A stretch of 64,000 nt of DNA from Salidesulfovibrio onnuriiensis (GTDB lineage: Bacteria > Desulfobacterota > Desulfovibrionia > Desulfovibrionales > Desulfovibrionaceae), in contig NZ_CP040751.1 in the NCBI RefSeq assembly GCF_008001235.1, forward strand, positions 355,001 through 419,000, read 5' to 3'. The position numbers and the translations under genes were made by a program. Below, one piece after another: positions 27,258-36,183 of this stretch. Position 1 is the first letter of the stretch; every line of letters starts with the position of its first letter. The notes under the pieces were generated by a model. That model had not been told where the DNA came from and did not search any database. It worked only from the letters and a program-made list of their open reading frames with translations.

Positions 27258-27557
27258 ATGCGCAAAGCCACATTCCTCGCGTTCGCCCTGCTGTTCGCGG
27301 CGTTCGTCTTTTTGGCCGGACCGGGAACGGCCCGGGCCAAAACCAACCTGATGTTCATCTTCGACGCATCGGGCAGCATGTGGGGACAGATCGACGGCAA
27401 GCCCAAGATCGCCATCGCCAAGGCCGCCCGGACCAACCTCGGCCAGCTCGCCCTGCAACGCAAGCAGCGAGTGCCACGGGACGCCCTGCAACAGACCCTG
27501 GACCGCTGCGTGCAGGAAATTCACGCCATCAACGTCACCATCGCCCAGGGCCAGTAA
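27258..27557 (+). CDS. Short secreted protein with a truncated VWA domain
   Basis: The 99-residue product starts with a signal peptide (MRKATFLAFALLFAAFVFLAGPGTARA). The first strand and MIDAS loop of a von Willebrand A domain follow (TNLMFIFDASGSMWGQIDGKPKIAIAKAA), where DxSxS binds metal. A complete VWA domain needs about 170 more residues; here the frame instead runs into an unrelated-looking Gln-rich tail (LGQLALQRKQ...IAQGQ) and stops. It is best read as a remnant left by an in-frame deletion in a longer VWA gene, although start and ribosome site (GGGGAG) are intact and it may still be expressed. A perfect palindromic terminator follows. Confidence 0.6.
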   Translation: MRKATFLAFALLFAAFVFLAGPGTARAKTNLMFIFDASGSMWGQIDGKPKIAIAKAARTNLGQLALQRKQRVPRDALQQTLDRCVQEIHAINVTIAQGQ

Positions 27558-27570
27558 CGGCAGACAAACG

Positions 27571-27603
27571 AAAGGGCCGCCTGCATGCAGGCGGCCCTTT
27601 TTT
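27571..27603. terminator. Perfect 30-bp palindromic terminator
   Basis: AAAGGGCCGCCTGCA is fully complementary to the next 15 bases and is followed by T. It lies between the convergent VWA remnant and glycosyltransferase-like genes and works in both directions. Confidence 0.9.
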
Positions 27604-27619
27604 CAGCGTGTGTGCCCAC

Positions 27620-28333
27620 TCATCCCAGATGGGGAAAGGCCTTGGAAAAATCCGCCTGGTCCAGCTTTTCGCCGCGCACGTAGTTGTAGACGTTGAGGTC
27701 GTGCACGTTCTGGAGCCACAGGGGCCGGGTCTCGGCCTGAACCACCGGGGCCACGTCATGGATGCACGGATGGTCCACCCAGAAGACCGTGTGCGGCTCG
27801 TCGCTGCGCTCCAGCAGGCTGACAAAGGCGTTGGTCACATCCTCGAAATCGTAATAGTCGCCCTTGTACCACTGCAGCCCCTTGGGGAAATTGACGTATA
27901 GGGCGTCCGAATCGCCGAACTGCTCCCCGGTGAGATTGGCCACCACCCCCTGCAGGCAATGCACGTACCCCACGGCCAGGGCGTCGTCGTTATCCAGGCG
28001 GGTGCTCAGGAACCAGTCCGCATGGGGGGCGATCTCCCTCATGCGCTCCACCACGGCGGGCATGATGGTCGTGAATGCCCCGCAATACACGGGCACAAAG
28101 TTTTCGTACCTGGACCAGGCCTTGATCAGCGCCCGGTACCGGGCCGGGGTCTGCTCGTCGAAAAGCACCAGCCATGTGAAATTCTGGTTGTGCTGAGCGC
28201 GGATGGAGGGAAAGCAGAATTTCTGGAACAGGTCGAAGCGTTCGGCCAGCCAGGTTTCCTCCAGCCGGGCCGGAAAATCGATGTCGTAGATGTTCACGTT
28301 GAAACGCGTGATGATGAAATGATGATAATCCAT
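27620..28333 (-). CDS. Putative rhamnosyltransferase-like protein
   Basis: The 237-residue cytoplasmic protein opens with HHFIITRFNVNIYD and contains FCFPSIRAQHNQNFTWLVLFDEQTP and WFLSTRLDNDDAL. This is the pattern of the putative rhamnosyl-transferase family (PF11316-like), whose DNDD segment resembles the metal-binding DxD of GT-A glycosyltransferases. A role in cell-surface glycan synthesis is likely; donor and acceptor are unknown. It is divergent from three solute-binding-protein genes. Confidence 0.65.
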   Translation of the reverse strand: MDYHHFIITRFNVNIYDIDFPARLEETWLAERFDLFQKFCFPSIRAQHNQNFTWLVLFDEQTPARYRALIKAWSRYENFVPVYCGAFTTIMPAVVERMREIAPHADWFLSTRLDNDDALAVGYVHCLQGVVANLTGEQFGDSDALYVNFPKGLQWYKGDYYDFEDVTNAFVSLLERSDEPHTVFWVDHPCIHDVAPVVQAETRPLWLQNVHDLNVYNYVRGEKLDQADFSKAFPHLG

Positions 28334-28450
28334 GCCTGCTCCTGCGTTTCCAATGGGTTACCATCTTCGGCGGGGCGGAGCAACCGGCCCGGCGCCCGAC
28401 GGCCGCCGATAATGGTTGAATGATGCGGCCGCCCGCTATACTCTCCGCCC

Positions 28451-29218
28451 ATGAAACGTCTCTTGAACATTGCCACCCTTTTTTTCCTCCTGGCCCTGCC
28501 CGCCACGGCCGCAGGAGAAGACGTCCGCACCTATGCGGAGGAACGCAGCGTCACCACGAAAACCATGGTCATGACGCACCCCCGTCCCGTCCATCATCCC
28601 ATGGGCTGCTGGCTCAAGGCCGTCTATACCGACGCCTTCCGGCGGCTCGGCTATGCCATGCGTTACGAATACGTCCCAGCCGCGCGCGCCAGCGACATGG
28701 CCGAACTGGGGCACTCGGACGGCGAACTGGGACGGACCTTCGAATACGGCGACGACCACCCGGCCCTGGTACGGGTGTCGGAACCGCACCTGGACGACAG
28801 CTTCCGCGCCTACACGGCGCTCCCCGGCGTTGCCGGGCTCGATTGGAAGACCTTGCGGAATTCCGGGTACACCATCGCCTATACACGCGGGGTGCACAGG
28901 CTGAAGCGGGAATTCGGCGACTACGACGACCTGCGCATACATGTCGTCAACAATACCAACATAGGCCTCCGCATGCTCCTGTCCGGACGGGTCGATGTCT
29001 TTGTCGGGCCGCAACAGGGGGTGAAGGAAACCATAAGCGCCTCCGAATTCGCCGAGACCCCCATCCATGAGGCTGGGACCCTGGAATCCCACACGGCGCA
29101 CGCCTATCTCAACGCCCGGCACAAGGAACTGGCCCCCAGGCTGGCCGCCGTGCTCCGGCAGATGAAGGAGGAAGGCATACTGCAACGGTTCGCCACGGCC
29201 TGCGGAGGGCCGTACTGA
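28451..29218 (+). CDS. Periplasmic solute-binding protein, orphan (tandem copy 1)
   Basis: The 255-residue protein has a signal peptide (MKRLLNIATLFFLLALPATAAG) and a type-2 periplasmic binding fold. The segment MGCWLKAVYTDAFRRLGYAMRYEYVPAARASDMAELGHSDGELGRTFEYGDD marks lobe 1, and YARGVHRLKREFG and LLSGRVDVFVGP mark lobe 2. No permease genes accompany it. TATACT ends 8 nt before the ATG, so the mRNA may be leaderless. Confidence 0.75.
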   Translation: MKRLLNIATLFFLLALPATAAGEDVRTYAEERSVTTKTMVMTHPRPVHHPMGCWLKAVYTDAFRRLGYAMRYEYVPAARASDMAELGHSDGELGRTFEYGDDHPALVRVSEPHLDDSFRAYTALPGVAGLDWKTLRNSGYTIAYTRGVHRLKREFGDYDDLRIHVVNNTNIGLRMLLSGRVDVFVGPQQGVKETISASEFAETPIHEAGTLESHTAHAYLNARHKELAPRLAAVLRQMKEEGILQRFATACGGPY

Positions 29219-29304
29219 CGCCATCGGCCCCGGAGAAAAGGAAAGGCTGCGGCCACGCCCTCCGACCGGTTTCCCATTTCCGACAAATCCGGTATCATTC
29301 CCCT

Positions 29305-30039
29305 ATGAAATGTGCCCTTTTCATACTCCTTCTCGGCTGCCTGCTGCTTGCGCCCGCCCCCTCCCACGCAACGGACTTCGTGGTGGGCATCAACGACACC
29401 GAGGAAAACGCCAGGGACAACCCCGAGATCAGAAACCTGCTGCAGGAGACCTTCCGGCGCATGGGCGTGAAGATGCGAATCGTCTATCTCCCCCTGTCCC
29501 GGAGCCTGCTGGATGTCAGCCAGGGCGATGTGGACGGGGTGGCCGCCCATTTCAAGGTGGAGGTGGAGGAATTCGACAACCTGGTGACCGTGCCCCAGCC
29601 CATGGCCCGGATCTCCTACGGCGTCTTCAGCAACGCGAAGATCGGCACGGTGAAATCCTGGGATGACCTTGCCGGGCGCACCCTGGGAATCGTGCGCGGG
29701 GACCTGCCGCCCCGCATCGAGGCCATGAAGCGGGGCATCCGCATCTACGACCTCAACAACGGGGGCAACGGTTTCCGCATGCTCCAGGCGGGCCGGCTGG
29801 ACGCCATGGTCTACGAAAAGAATTTCGGCATCCTGCACCTGCGGGAAGCGGTCCTGGACAAGGTCGTGGAATCTCCCCTGAACCTTGAGGGCTACACCTA
29901 TTTCGTGCTCCACGAAAGACACGCGGACCTGGCCCCGAAGATGGCCCGGGCCTTCCGGGACATGCTCCGCGACGGCAGCTATGCGCTGCTCCTGGGCAGG
30001 TTCAACGCCCTGACGCCGCCCATCACCGCAGAAGACTGA
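29305..30039 (+). CDS. Periplasmic solute-binding protein, orphan (tandem copy 2)
   Basis: The 244-residue homolog of the preceding gene has a signal peptide (CALFILLLGCLLLAPAPSHA) and the same lobe pattern (RRMGVKMRIVYLPLSRSLLDVSQGDVDGVAAHF; GFRMLQAGRLDAMVYEKNFG). TATCAT ends 6 nt before the ATG, which has no ribosome site, again suggesting a leaderless transcript. The 86-bp gap to copy 1 holds this promoter, so the paralogs are probably expressed separately. Confidence 0.75.
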   Translation: MKCALFILLLGCLLLAPAPSHATDFVVGINDTEENARDNPEIRNLLQETFRRMGVKMRIVYLPLSRSLLDVSQGDVDGVAAHFKVEVEEFDNLVTVPQPMARISYGVFSNAKIGTVKSWDDLAGRTLGIVRGDLPPRIEAMKRGIRIYDLNNGGNGFRMLQAGRLDAMVYEKNFGILHLREAVLDKVVESPLNLEGYTYFVLHERHADLAPKMARAFRDMLRDGSYALLLGRFNALTPPITAED

Positions 30040-30065
30040 CACTCCCCGCCCCGGCCCCATATAAT
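30036..30065 (+). promoter_or_regulatory. Strong promoter for the third binding-protein gene
   Basis: CTGACA (30036-30041), 18 bp and a perfect TATAAT (30060-30065) place transcription start near 30072. The upstream ATG at 30067 would fall before the start site, which supports the ATG at 30103. Confidence 0.55.
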
Positions 30066-30102
30066 AATGGCGGCCCCCTCTTCCGGGCAGTACCGTTTGA
30101 CC

Positions 30103-30840
30103 ATGCGGTATGCCATCCTCTGCCTTTTGCTCTGGGCGCTTCTTGCGCCTCCCCCCGCCCTTGCGCAGCAGTCATTGCGCATCGGCGTGCCCTGCTACAA
30201 GGCCGAGCAGTGCAAACCCGCCGAGCTCATGGCCATCCTGAGCGAAGCCTGCACTCGGGCGAACGTGAGCTCCACTTTCGTGATCTATCCCATGCTCCGC
30301 GACCTTGAAGAGGCGAACAACGGGAACCTGGACGCCAGCGGGGCCCGCTCGGCAGAGGCGATCCGGGGCTACCCGAACCTGGTGCAGGTCCCGGTTCCCA
30401 TCGCCAGAATGTCCATTGTCTTTTTCTCCAAGGAATACAGAAAATTGAAGCCCTCATGGGATTCCCTGGCGGGCCTGCGCGTGGGCGTGATGCGGGGCCA
30501 GAATACCGTTTCCGTGCTGGCCGGAGAGGCGGGGGTCCCCTTCCGCAGCTTCAGCGACCCGGCCAAAGCCTTTCAGCTGCTCGAACAGGACCGGCTCGAC
30601 GCCATCATCATGCCCCGGTCCATCGGGCTCTCCATTGTCCGGGACCTCGGCCTTCAGGACATCCTGGCCTCCCCGCCCATTGCGACAAGGGACATCTACC
30701 TTTCGCTGCACAGGAAGCACGCCGACCTGGTCCCGCTCTTTTCAAACGTACTGCGCTCCATGCACAGGGACGGCTCCATGAAACGGCTGGCCGGGCAGTT
30801 CGCGGACATGGTCCCGGACGAGCTGTCCGAACCGGAATAG
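30103..30840 (+). CDS. Periplasmic solute-binding protein, orphan (tandem copy 3)
   Basis: The 245-residue protein has a signal peptide (MRYAILCLLLWALLAPPPALA) and the same fold (IPMLRDLEEANNGNLDASGARSAEAI region; AFQLLEQDRLDAIIMPRSIGL). An extra Cys pair (GVPCYKAEQCKP) near the mature N terminus may form a disulfide. The start was set at 30103 rather than 30067 because of the signal peptide and the promoter position. The stop is followed at once by the convergent DMT exporter gene. Confidence 0.75.
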   Translation: MRYAILCLLLWALLAPPPALAQQSLRIGVPCYKAEQCKPAELMAILSEACTRANVSSTFVIYPMLRDLEEANNGNLDASGARSAEAIRGYPNLVQVPVPIARMSIVFFSKEYRKLKPSWDSLAGLRVGVMRGQNTVSVLAGEAGVPFRSFSDPAKAFQLLEQDRLDAIIMPRSIGLSIVRDLGLQDILASPPIATRDIYLSLHRKHADLVPLFSNVLRSMHRDGSMKRLAGQFADMVPDELSEPE

Positions 30841-31737
30841 CTATTTCGTGGCAATGTAGATTCCCGTCAGGATACACACCCCGGTGCCCGCGTGCAGAAG
30901 CGTGACGGGCTCGCCCAGGAGCAGCCAGGCCCATGTCCCGGTGAAGACCGGCAGGCAGTAGTAGATGAAGCCCGCCCGGGACGGTCCGATGAGCGCCACG
31001 GCCCTGTTCCAGGTGAAATAGGCGACCAGCGAGGCCCCCAGCCCGATATAGAGCACCGAGCCCACCACCGGAAGGTTCATGGCCGGCCAGCTCGCCGAGC
31101 TCTGCTCCCAGAGCATCCACGGTATGATCATCAGCCAGCCGCAGTAGAAGGTGAAGCCCAGAAAGGCGGTCTGCCCCAGCTCGGGCGGCTTGCGCCGGAT
31201 CAGGATGCTGTAGACCGCGAAGAGGAAGGCCGCGAAAAGCATCCACATGTCGCCCACGGCAAAGGTCATGTTCACCAGACGCATGAAGTCGCCCCGGACC
31301 ACCAGGGTGGTGATGCCGCCCACGGCCAGGGCCACGCCCAGAACCCGCCGCAGGGTGATCGGCTCCCCCAGGAAGAGGCGCGCCAGAAGGATGATGAAGA
31401 TGGGAAAGGCCGTGGAGATGAGCGCCAGGTTCATGGCCACGGTGGTGCGCCCGCCCACGTAGATGAGCGTGTTGAAAACGGTGACGCCCAGAAGCGAGGT
31501 GACGACCATGTACCCGAGATGGGCGCGCAGGACGGGCCAGTCCCTGCGGATGGCCGGAAGCGCGAAAAGGGAAACCGCCGCGCAGGCCACGGTCCAGCGC
31601 ATGAAGGCCAGGGTCACGGGCGGGGTCATGGCGTTGAGCCCCCGGGCGATGATGAAGTTGCCGGACCAGATCATGGTGGAGGCCAGGGCGCAGAGCACCC
31701 CGAACACGGTTCCATGCAGAAATCCCCTCTTGCTCAT
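30841..31737 (-). CDS. DMT-superfamily (EamA) exporter, second of pair
   Basis: The 298-residue protein has ten predicted membrane helices in two EamA repeats (STMIWSGNFIIARGL... and GSVLYIGLGASLVAYFTWNRAVALIGPSRAGFIYYCLPVF). These proteins export amino acids or other metabolites; the substrate is unknown. The ATG overlaps the upstream gene's stop (ATGA) and is preceded by GGGAGG, indicating translational coupling of the two exporters. Confidence 0.88.
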   Translation of the reverse strand: MSKRGFLHGTVFGVLCALASTMIWSGNFIIARGLNAMTPPVTLAFMRWTVACAAVSLFALPAIRRDWPVLRAHLGYMVVTSLLGVTVFNTLIYVGGRTTVAMNLALISTAFPIFIILLARLFLGEPITLRRVLGVALAVGGITTLVVRGDFMRLVNMTFAVGDMWMLFAAFLFAVYSILIRRKPPELGQTAFLGFTFYCGWLMIIPWMLWEQSSASWPAMNLPVVGSVLYIGLGASLVAYFTWNRAVALIGPSRAGFIYYCLPVFTGTWAWLLLGEPVTLLHAGTGVCILTGIYIATK

Positions 31738-32579
31738 TGCGCCTCCCTTGTGCCGCGCACGGCCCCGGCAACGCCGCGCAGGGTCACGGCCCCCACGACC
31801 ACCACGCCGCCGGCGACGGCCCACGGTCCCGGCACCTCCCCGTATCCCAGGGCCACCCAGACCGGATTGAAGATGGGCTCGAGCGTCATGATCAGGATGG
31901 CCTCCAGCGCGCCGAGCCGCCTGATGGCCCAGACATAGAGCGCCAGGGACACGCCCTGCTGCAGGACGCCCAGGTAGGCCAGCCCCAGCCAGCCCGAGGC
32001 GTCGGGCAGCCCCTGCGCAAGGAACGGCAGGCCCGCCAGGGCGGTTATGCCGTGCCCCAGGATAACCGATTCCACGGGCGAGGAACAACGCTGGGCGCGC
32101 ATGCACAGGGTGAAGCAGGCATAGGAGATTCCCGTGCCGATGGCCACGAGGTTGCCCCACAGCCCGGTGGGCGAAAGCCTATCCAGGAAGAAGAGCACCA
32201 TGCCGCCCAGGACAACGGCGATGAACGCCCAGTCCGCGCGCCGCGTCTTCTCACCCAGGAAAAACGGGGCCAGGAGCGCCACGTACACGGGCGCGGTGTA
32301 GGCCAGCAGGATGGCGTTGGCCGAGGTGGTCAGCTTGGTGGCCGCCACATTGGTGATGAGCAGGCCCGCATAGCCCAGGGCCGCGCCCACGCGCGCGCCG
32401 GAAAGGGAAAAATCGAGGCGGCCGCGAAAAAGCGCGGCCAGGGTGAGCGCGGAGAGCAGGCTGCGCACGCCGGTGAGGGCCATGGGATTCAGCTCCACCA
32501 GCTTGATGGCCAGCCCGCCCGAGCTCCAGATCAGGGCAGTGGCCGCCATGAGCAGCGCGGCTTTGGTGTTTTCCTGCAC
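31734..32579 (-). CDS. DMT-superfamily (EamA) exporter, first of pair
   Basis: The 281-residue, ten-helix protein has EamA repeats (ALIWSSGGLAIKLVELNPMALTGVRSLL; ALEAILIMTLEPIFNPVWVALGYGE). The GTG at 32579 gives the usual family N terminus; the longest frame to 32687 reads through non-hydrophobic sequence. It differs clearly in sequence from its partner, so the two may form a heteromeric or sequential export pair (inference). Confidence 0.85.
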   Translation of the reverse strand: MQENTKAALLMAATALIWSSGGLAIKLVELNPMALTGVRSLLSALTLAALFRGRLDFSLSGARVGAALGYAGLLITNVAATKLTTSANAILLAYTAPVYVALLAPFFLGEKTRRADWAFIAVVLGGMVLFFLDRLSPTGLWGNLVAIGTGISYACFTLCMRAQRCSSPVESVILGHGITALAGLPFLAQGLPDASGWLGLAYLGVLQQGVSLALYVWAIRRLGALEAILIMTLEPIFNPVWVALGYGEVPGPWAVAGGVVVVGAVTLRGVAGAVRGTREAQ

Positions 32580-32726
32580 AGGGATTCCGCCTTGTGGGTG
32601 GTTGGGTGCGCGAAAGAACGAGATACCTGTTTCCCCCCGCCGAAACAAGGCCATCGGGCGCTTGACAGCCGCAGGCGCATGGAACACTTTTGAACCTCGT
32701 TATCCCGAGACCCAAAAGGATCATTC

Positions 32727-33122
32727 ATGAAAATCACCGTGACCACCCCGGGCCTGCTGTTCCCGGCCATCTCCCTGTTCATGCTGGCCTTCACCAACCG
32801 GTTCCTTTCGCTGGGGGCCCGCGTGCGCGCCCTGCACGACCATTTCCGGCAGTCCAACGACGAGGGCGTACGCCTGCAGATCGCCAACCTGCGGAAACGC
32901 ATCCACATGATCCGGCGCATGCAGGGTTACGGCGTGCTGTCCATGCTCTGCTGCATCCTGTCCATGATCTGCCTGGCCGAGGACTGGATCCTGCCCGGCG
33001 AAATCTTCTTCGGCATCAGCCTGCTGCTGCTCATGATCTCCCTGTGGATCTCGTTCCTGGAAATCCGCATCTCAGTGCAGGCCCTGGACATCCTGCTCCA
33101 GGACCTGGAAGGCCGGAAGTAG
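32727..33122 (+). CDS. DUF2721 family membrane protein
   Basis: The 131-residue protein has an N-terminal hydrophobic segment (TPGLLFPAISLFMLAFTNRFLSL), a basic cytoplasmic loop with LRKRIHMIRRMQ, and two further helices (ILSMICL, FFGISLLLLMISLWIS). The pattern and length match DUF2721, a widespread family without known role. AAGGA precedes the ATG. It is divergent from the exporter pair. Confidence 0.8.
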   Translation: MKITVTTPGLLFPAISLFMLAFTNRFLSLGARVRALHDHFRQSNDEGVRLQIANLRKRIHMIRRMQGYGVLSMLCCILSMICLAEDWILPGEIFFGISLLLLMISLWISFLEIRISVQALDILLQDLEGRK

Positions 33123-33138
33123 CGGGGCGGCGCGAGCC

Positions 33139-33555
33139 CTAGCGCAGCAGGGGCATGCTGCCCGTAAGCCTCCTGATCACGCCGGCATCGCCGTAGATCC
33201 CCAGCCCCACGTATTCCAGTTCGTCCGTCGCGAGCATGGCCATGCGCTGCTCGTATTCGTCGTAGCGCCGGGCGCGCTGGGCCGTGGACGTGAACCCGAC
33301 CAGATACACCCCATCCTGCGGGGCGGCCCTTTTGCGCAACTCGGCGATCCCCGGCCCGTCCGAGGCCAGAATGGCGATGGGCAGCTGCGTGATGCCCTCG
33401 TGCACATTGCCGGAGGCGTCCTCCACGCTCTGCCCCACCACGCCCCGGGCCGCCCGACCGATGCTCGTGGCCAGGACCGCGGCCGTGTTGGCCAGCAGCC
33501 CGGCGGGCAGATTCCTGTCCACGACGATGACGTATTTCGTATCTTTCCCAGCCAT
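33139..33555 (-). CDS. DUF2000 family protein
   Basis: The 138-residue soluble protein shows KYVIVVDRNLPAGLLANTAAVLATSIGR and LPIAILASDG, the pattern of DUF2000 (peptidyl-tRNA-hydrolase-2-like fold). Function is unknown. The ATG at 33555 has GAGG 8 nt upstream. It converges with the DUF2721 gene, and its promoter region is shared with topA. Confidence 0.75.
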   Translation of the reverse strand: MAGKDTKYVIVVDRNLPAGLLANTAAVLATSIGRAARGVVGQSVEDASGNVHEGITQLPIAILASDGPGIAELRKRAAPQDGVYLVGFTSTAQRARRYDEYEQRMAMLATDELEYVGLGIYGDAGVIRRLTGSMPLLR

Positions 33556-33666
33556 ATATAATACCTCACTTAGAATGAAACGTGATCCGGAGGTGGCAGC
33601 GTAGAAAAGGACGGGAGGCATTTCTTGCAGAAAATTGCCGTGGCCGCGTTATTTTTTCGTTTTTTC

Positions 33667-33693
33667 TGGGGACCCCCTTTAGGGGGTTCCCCA
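33667..33693 (+). promoter_or_regulatory. Strong hairpin in the topA leader
   Basis: TGGGGACCCCC pairs with GGGGGTTCCCCA (one bulged base) around TTTA, 85 bp before the topA ATG and just after a T-rich tract. It may be a leader regulatory structure or a supercoiling-sensitive cruciform. It is not a classical terminator because no U-tract follows. Confidence 0.4.
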
Positions 33694-33777
33694 GGCGGCC
33701 GCCCGGACAGGGCAAGGTGCAAAAGTTTGCTATCCAAGGCTTGCCAGCGAGGCCGGTTATGTTTATGGGTCTATCCC

Positions 33778-36183
33778 ATGTCAAAGGATCTGATCATCGT
33801 TGAGAGCCCGGCTAAGGTGAAGACCATCAGCAAATTCCTCGGCAAGGACTACCTTGTGGAGGCATCCGTTGGTCACGTGCGCGACCTGCCCACCCGCGAC
33901 CTGGGCGTGGATGAGGAAAACGACTTTGCCCCGGCCTACCAGGTCATCCAGGGCAAGGAAGACGTGGTCAAGAAACTGCGCGCGGCCGCCAAGAAGGCCG
34001 AGCACGTCTATCTTGCCCCCGACCCCGACCGCGAAGGGGAGGCCATTGCCTGGCACGTTGCCGAGCTGATCCGCAAGGAGAACCCCAACGTCAGCCGCAT
34101 CCAGTTCAACGAGATCACGGCCCGCGCCGTCAAGGAGGCCCTGGAGCATCCCCAGAGCCTGGACGAGGCCCTGTTCGACTCCCAGCAGGCCCGCCGCATC
34201 CTGGACCGCCTCGTGGGCTACAAAATTTCCCCGATCCTGTGGAAGAACGTGAAGCGGGGCATCTCGGCCGGACGCGTCCAGTCCGTGGCCCTCAAGATCC
34301 TGGTGGAGCGCGAAAAGGAACGCCGCGCCTTCGAACCGCAGGAATACTGGCCGTTCAAGGCCCTGGTCGCGGGCGAAAACCCGCCGCCGTTCTGGGTGGA
34401 TCTCTGGAAATACAAGGATAAGAGCGTCAAGCCCGGCGGCCACCACGTGACCACGGCCGACGAGGCCCAGGCACTGGAAAAGGCGCTCAACGAATCCGAC
34501 TTCCTCGTGGACAACGTGGAGGAAAAGCAGCGTTCGCGCCAGCCGCGCCCGCCGTACATCACCTCCACCCTGCAGCAAGAGGCCAACCAGCGCCTCGGTT
34601 ATTCCGCGCGCAAGACCATGACCATTGCCCAGCGCCTCTATGAAGGGGTGGAACTGGGCCGCAGGGGCACCACCGCGCTGATCACCTACATGCGTACCGA
34701 CTCCGTGCGCATCGCCAAGGACGCCCAGGACGCCGCCAAGGAACTGATCCTGGACAAGTTCGGCCAAGACTACTACCCGGCCAAGACACGAAATTTCAAG
34801 ACCAAGGGCAGCGCGCAGGATGCGCACGAAGCCATCCGCCCGGTCGACGTGACCATCATCCCCGAAGAGGTCAAGCAGTACCTGCCCTCCGAGCAGTACC
34901 GGATGTACAAGCTCATCTGGCAGCGCTTCGTGGCCTCCCAGATGGCCGCGGCCAAGTTCTGGGACACCACGGTGACCATCAAGGCGGCCGAGACCCTGTG
35001 GCGTGCCAAGGGCGAACGCCTGCTCTTCCCCGGCTTCCTGGCGGTCATGGACAAACCCGCCGACGACAACACCACGGACCTGCCCCAGCTGACCGTGGGC
35101 GAAAAGGTGGCCGTGAACGAGCTCAAGAAGGAACAGAAGTTCACCCAGCCGCCGCCGCGCTACTCGGAAGCGTCCCTTGTCCGGACCCTGGAGGAGCTGG
35201 GCATCGGCCGTCCTTCCACCTACGCAGCCATCATCTCCACCCTCATCGACCGCGACTACGCCCGCCTCGAGGAAAAGCGCTTTGCGCCCACCGAACTGGG
35301 CTTCACGGTCAGCGACCAGCTTTCCGAGCACTTCCCGGACCTCATGGACGTGGGCTTCACCGCCTCCATGGAGAACTCCCTGGACGACGTGGCCGAGGGC
35401 AAGCAGCAGTGGGTGAAGCTGCTCAAGGTCTTTGCCAAGGATTTCTACCCCACCCTGGACAAGGCCCGGAAGGACATGGCCTCCACCGTGCAGGACACGG
35501 GCGTGCAATGCTCGGAATGCGGCAAGCCCATGGTGGTCAAGTTCGGCAAGACCGGCGAGTTCCTGGGCTGCACCGGATTCCCGGCCTGCCGCAACATCAA
35601 GAATTTTAAGCGCGACGAAAAAGGCGGCATCATCGTGGTGGAGCGGGAGGAGCCCGAGGACATCGGCATCGCCTGCGACAAGTGCGGCCGCCCCATGAGC
35701 ATCAAGCAGAGCCGCCGCGGCGAGTTCCTGGGCTGCACCGGCTACCCGGACTGCCGCAACATCAAGAACTTCGAGCGCGACGAGGACGGCAACATCAAGA
35801 TCGTGGAGCAGGCAGCCCCCGAAGTGGTGGGCACCTGCCCGGAATGCGGCGGCGAGCTGCACCTGAAAAAGGCCCGCACAGGCTCGCGCTTCATCGCCTG
35901 CGCCAACTACCCGGACTGCACCTACACCGAGCCGTATTCCACGGGCGTGCCCTGCCCCAACGAAGGCTGCTCCGGCACCCTGGTGGAAAAGGCCTCGCGC
36001 AAGGGCAAGCTCTTCTATTCCTGCAGCGAATACCCCAAGTGCGACTACGCGGTCTGGGACTGGCCCGTGAAGGGCCCCTGCCCGGAATGCGGCCACCCGG
36101 TGCTGGTGCGCAAGAACACCAAGGCCAAGGGCGAGCACATTGCCTGCCCCAAGCGTTCCTGCAAGTACGAACAGCCCGTCTAG
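33778..36183 (+). CDS. topA: DNA topoisomerase I (type IA)
   Basis: It relaxes negative supercoils through a transient 5'-phosphotyrosine. The 801-residue protein has a TOPRIM domain (SKDLIIVESPAKVKTI from residue 2; PDPDREGEA metal motif near 82) and the cleavage core with catalytic Tyr304 in LITYMRTDS. Five C-terminal C4 zinc ribbons follow, starting CSECGKP, CDKCGRP, CPECGGE, CPNEGCS and CPECGHP from about residue 578; E. coli TopA has three. The start at 33778 gives the standard N terminus, although the ribosome site is weak. Repeat element E begins on the last base of the stop codon. Confidence 0.96.
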   Translation: MSKDLIIVESPAKVKTISKFLGKDYLVEASVGHVRDLPTRDLGVDEENDFAPAYQVIQGKEDVVKKLRAAAKKAEHVYLAPDPDREGEAIAWHVAELIRKENPNVSRIQFNEITARAVKEALEHPQSLDEALFDSQQARRILDRLVGYKISPILWKNVKRGISAGRVQSVALKILVEREKERRAFEPQEYWPFKALVAGENPPPFWVDLWKYKDKSVKPGGHHVTTADEAQALEKALNESDFLVDNVEEKQRSRQPRPPYITSTLQQEANQRLGYSARKTMTIAQRLYEGVELGRRGTTALITYMRTDSVRIAKDAQDAAKELILDKFGQDYYPAKTRNFKTKGSAQDAHEAIRPVDVTIIPEEVKQYLPSEQYRMYKLIWQRFVASQMAAAKFWDTTVTIKAAETLWRAKGERLLFPGFLAVMDKPADDNTTDLPQLTVGEKVAVNELKKEQKFTQPPPRYSEASLVRTLEELGIGRPSTYAAIISTLIDRDYARLEEKRFAPTELGFTVSDQLSEHFPDLMDVGFTASMENSLDDVAEGKQQWVKLLKVFAKDFYPTLDKARKDMASTVQDTGVQCSECGKPMVVKFGKTGEFLGCTGFPACRNIKNFKRDEKGGIIVVEREEPEDIGIACDKCGRPMSIKQSRRGEFLGCTGYPDCRNIKNFERDEDGNIKIVEQAAPEVVGTCPECGGELHLKKARTGSRFIACANYPDCTYTEPYSTGVPCPNEGCSGTLVEKASRKGKLFYSCSEYPKCDYAVWDWPVKGPCPECGHPVLVRKNTKAKGEHIACPKRSCKYEQPV

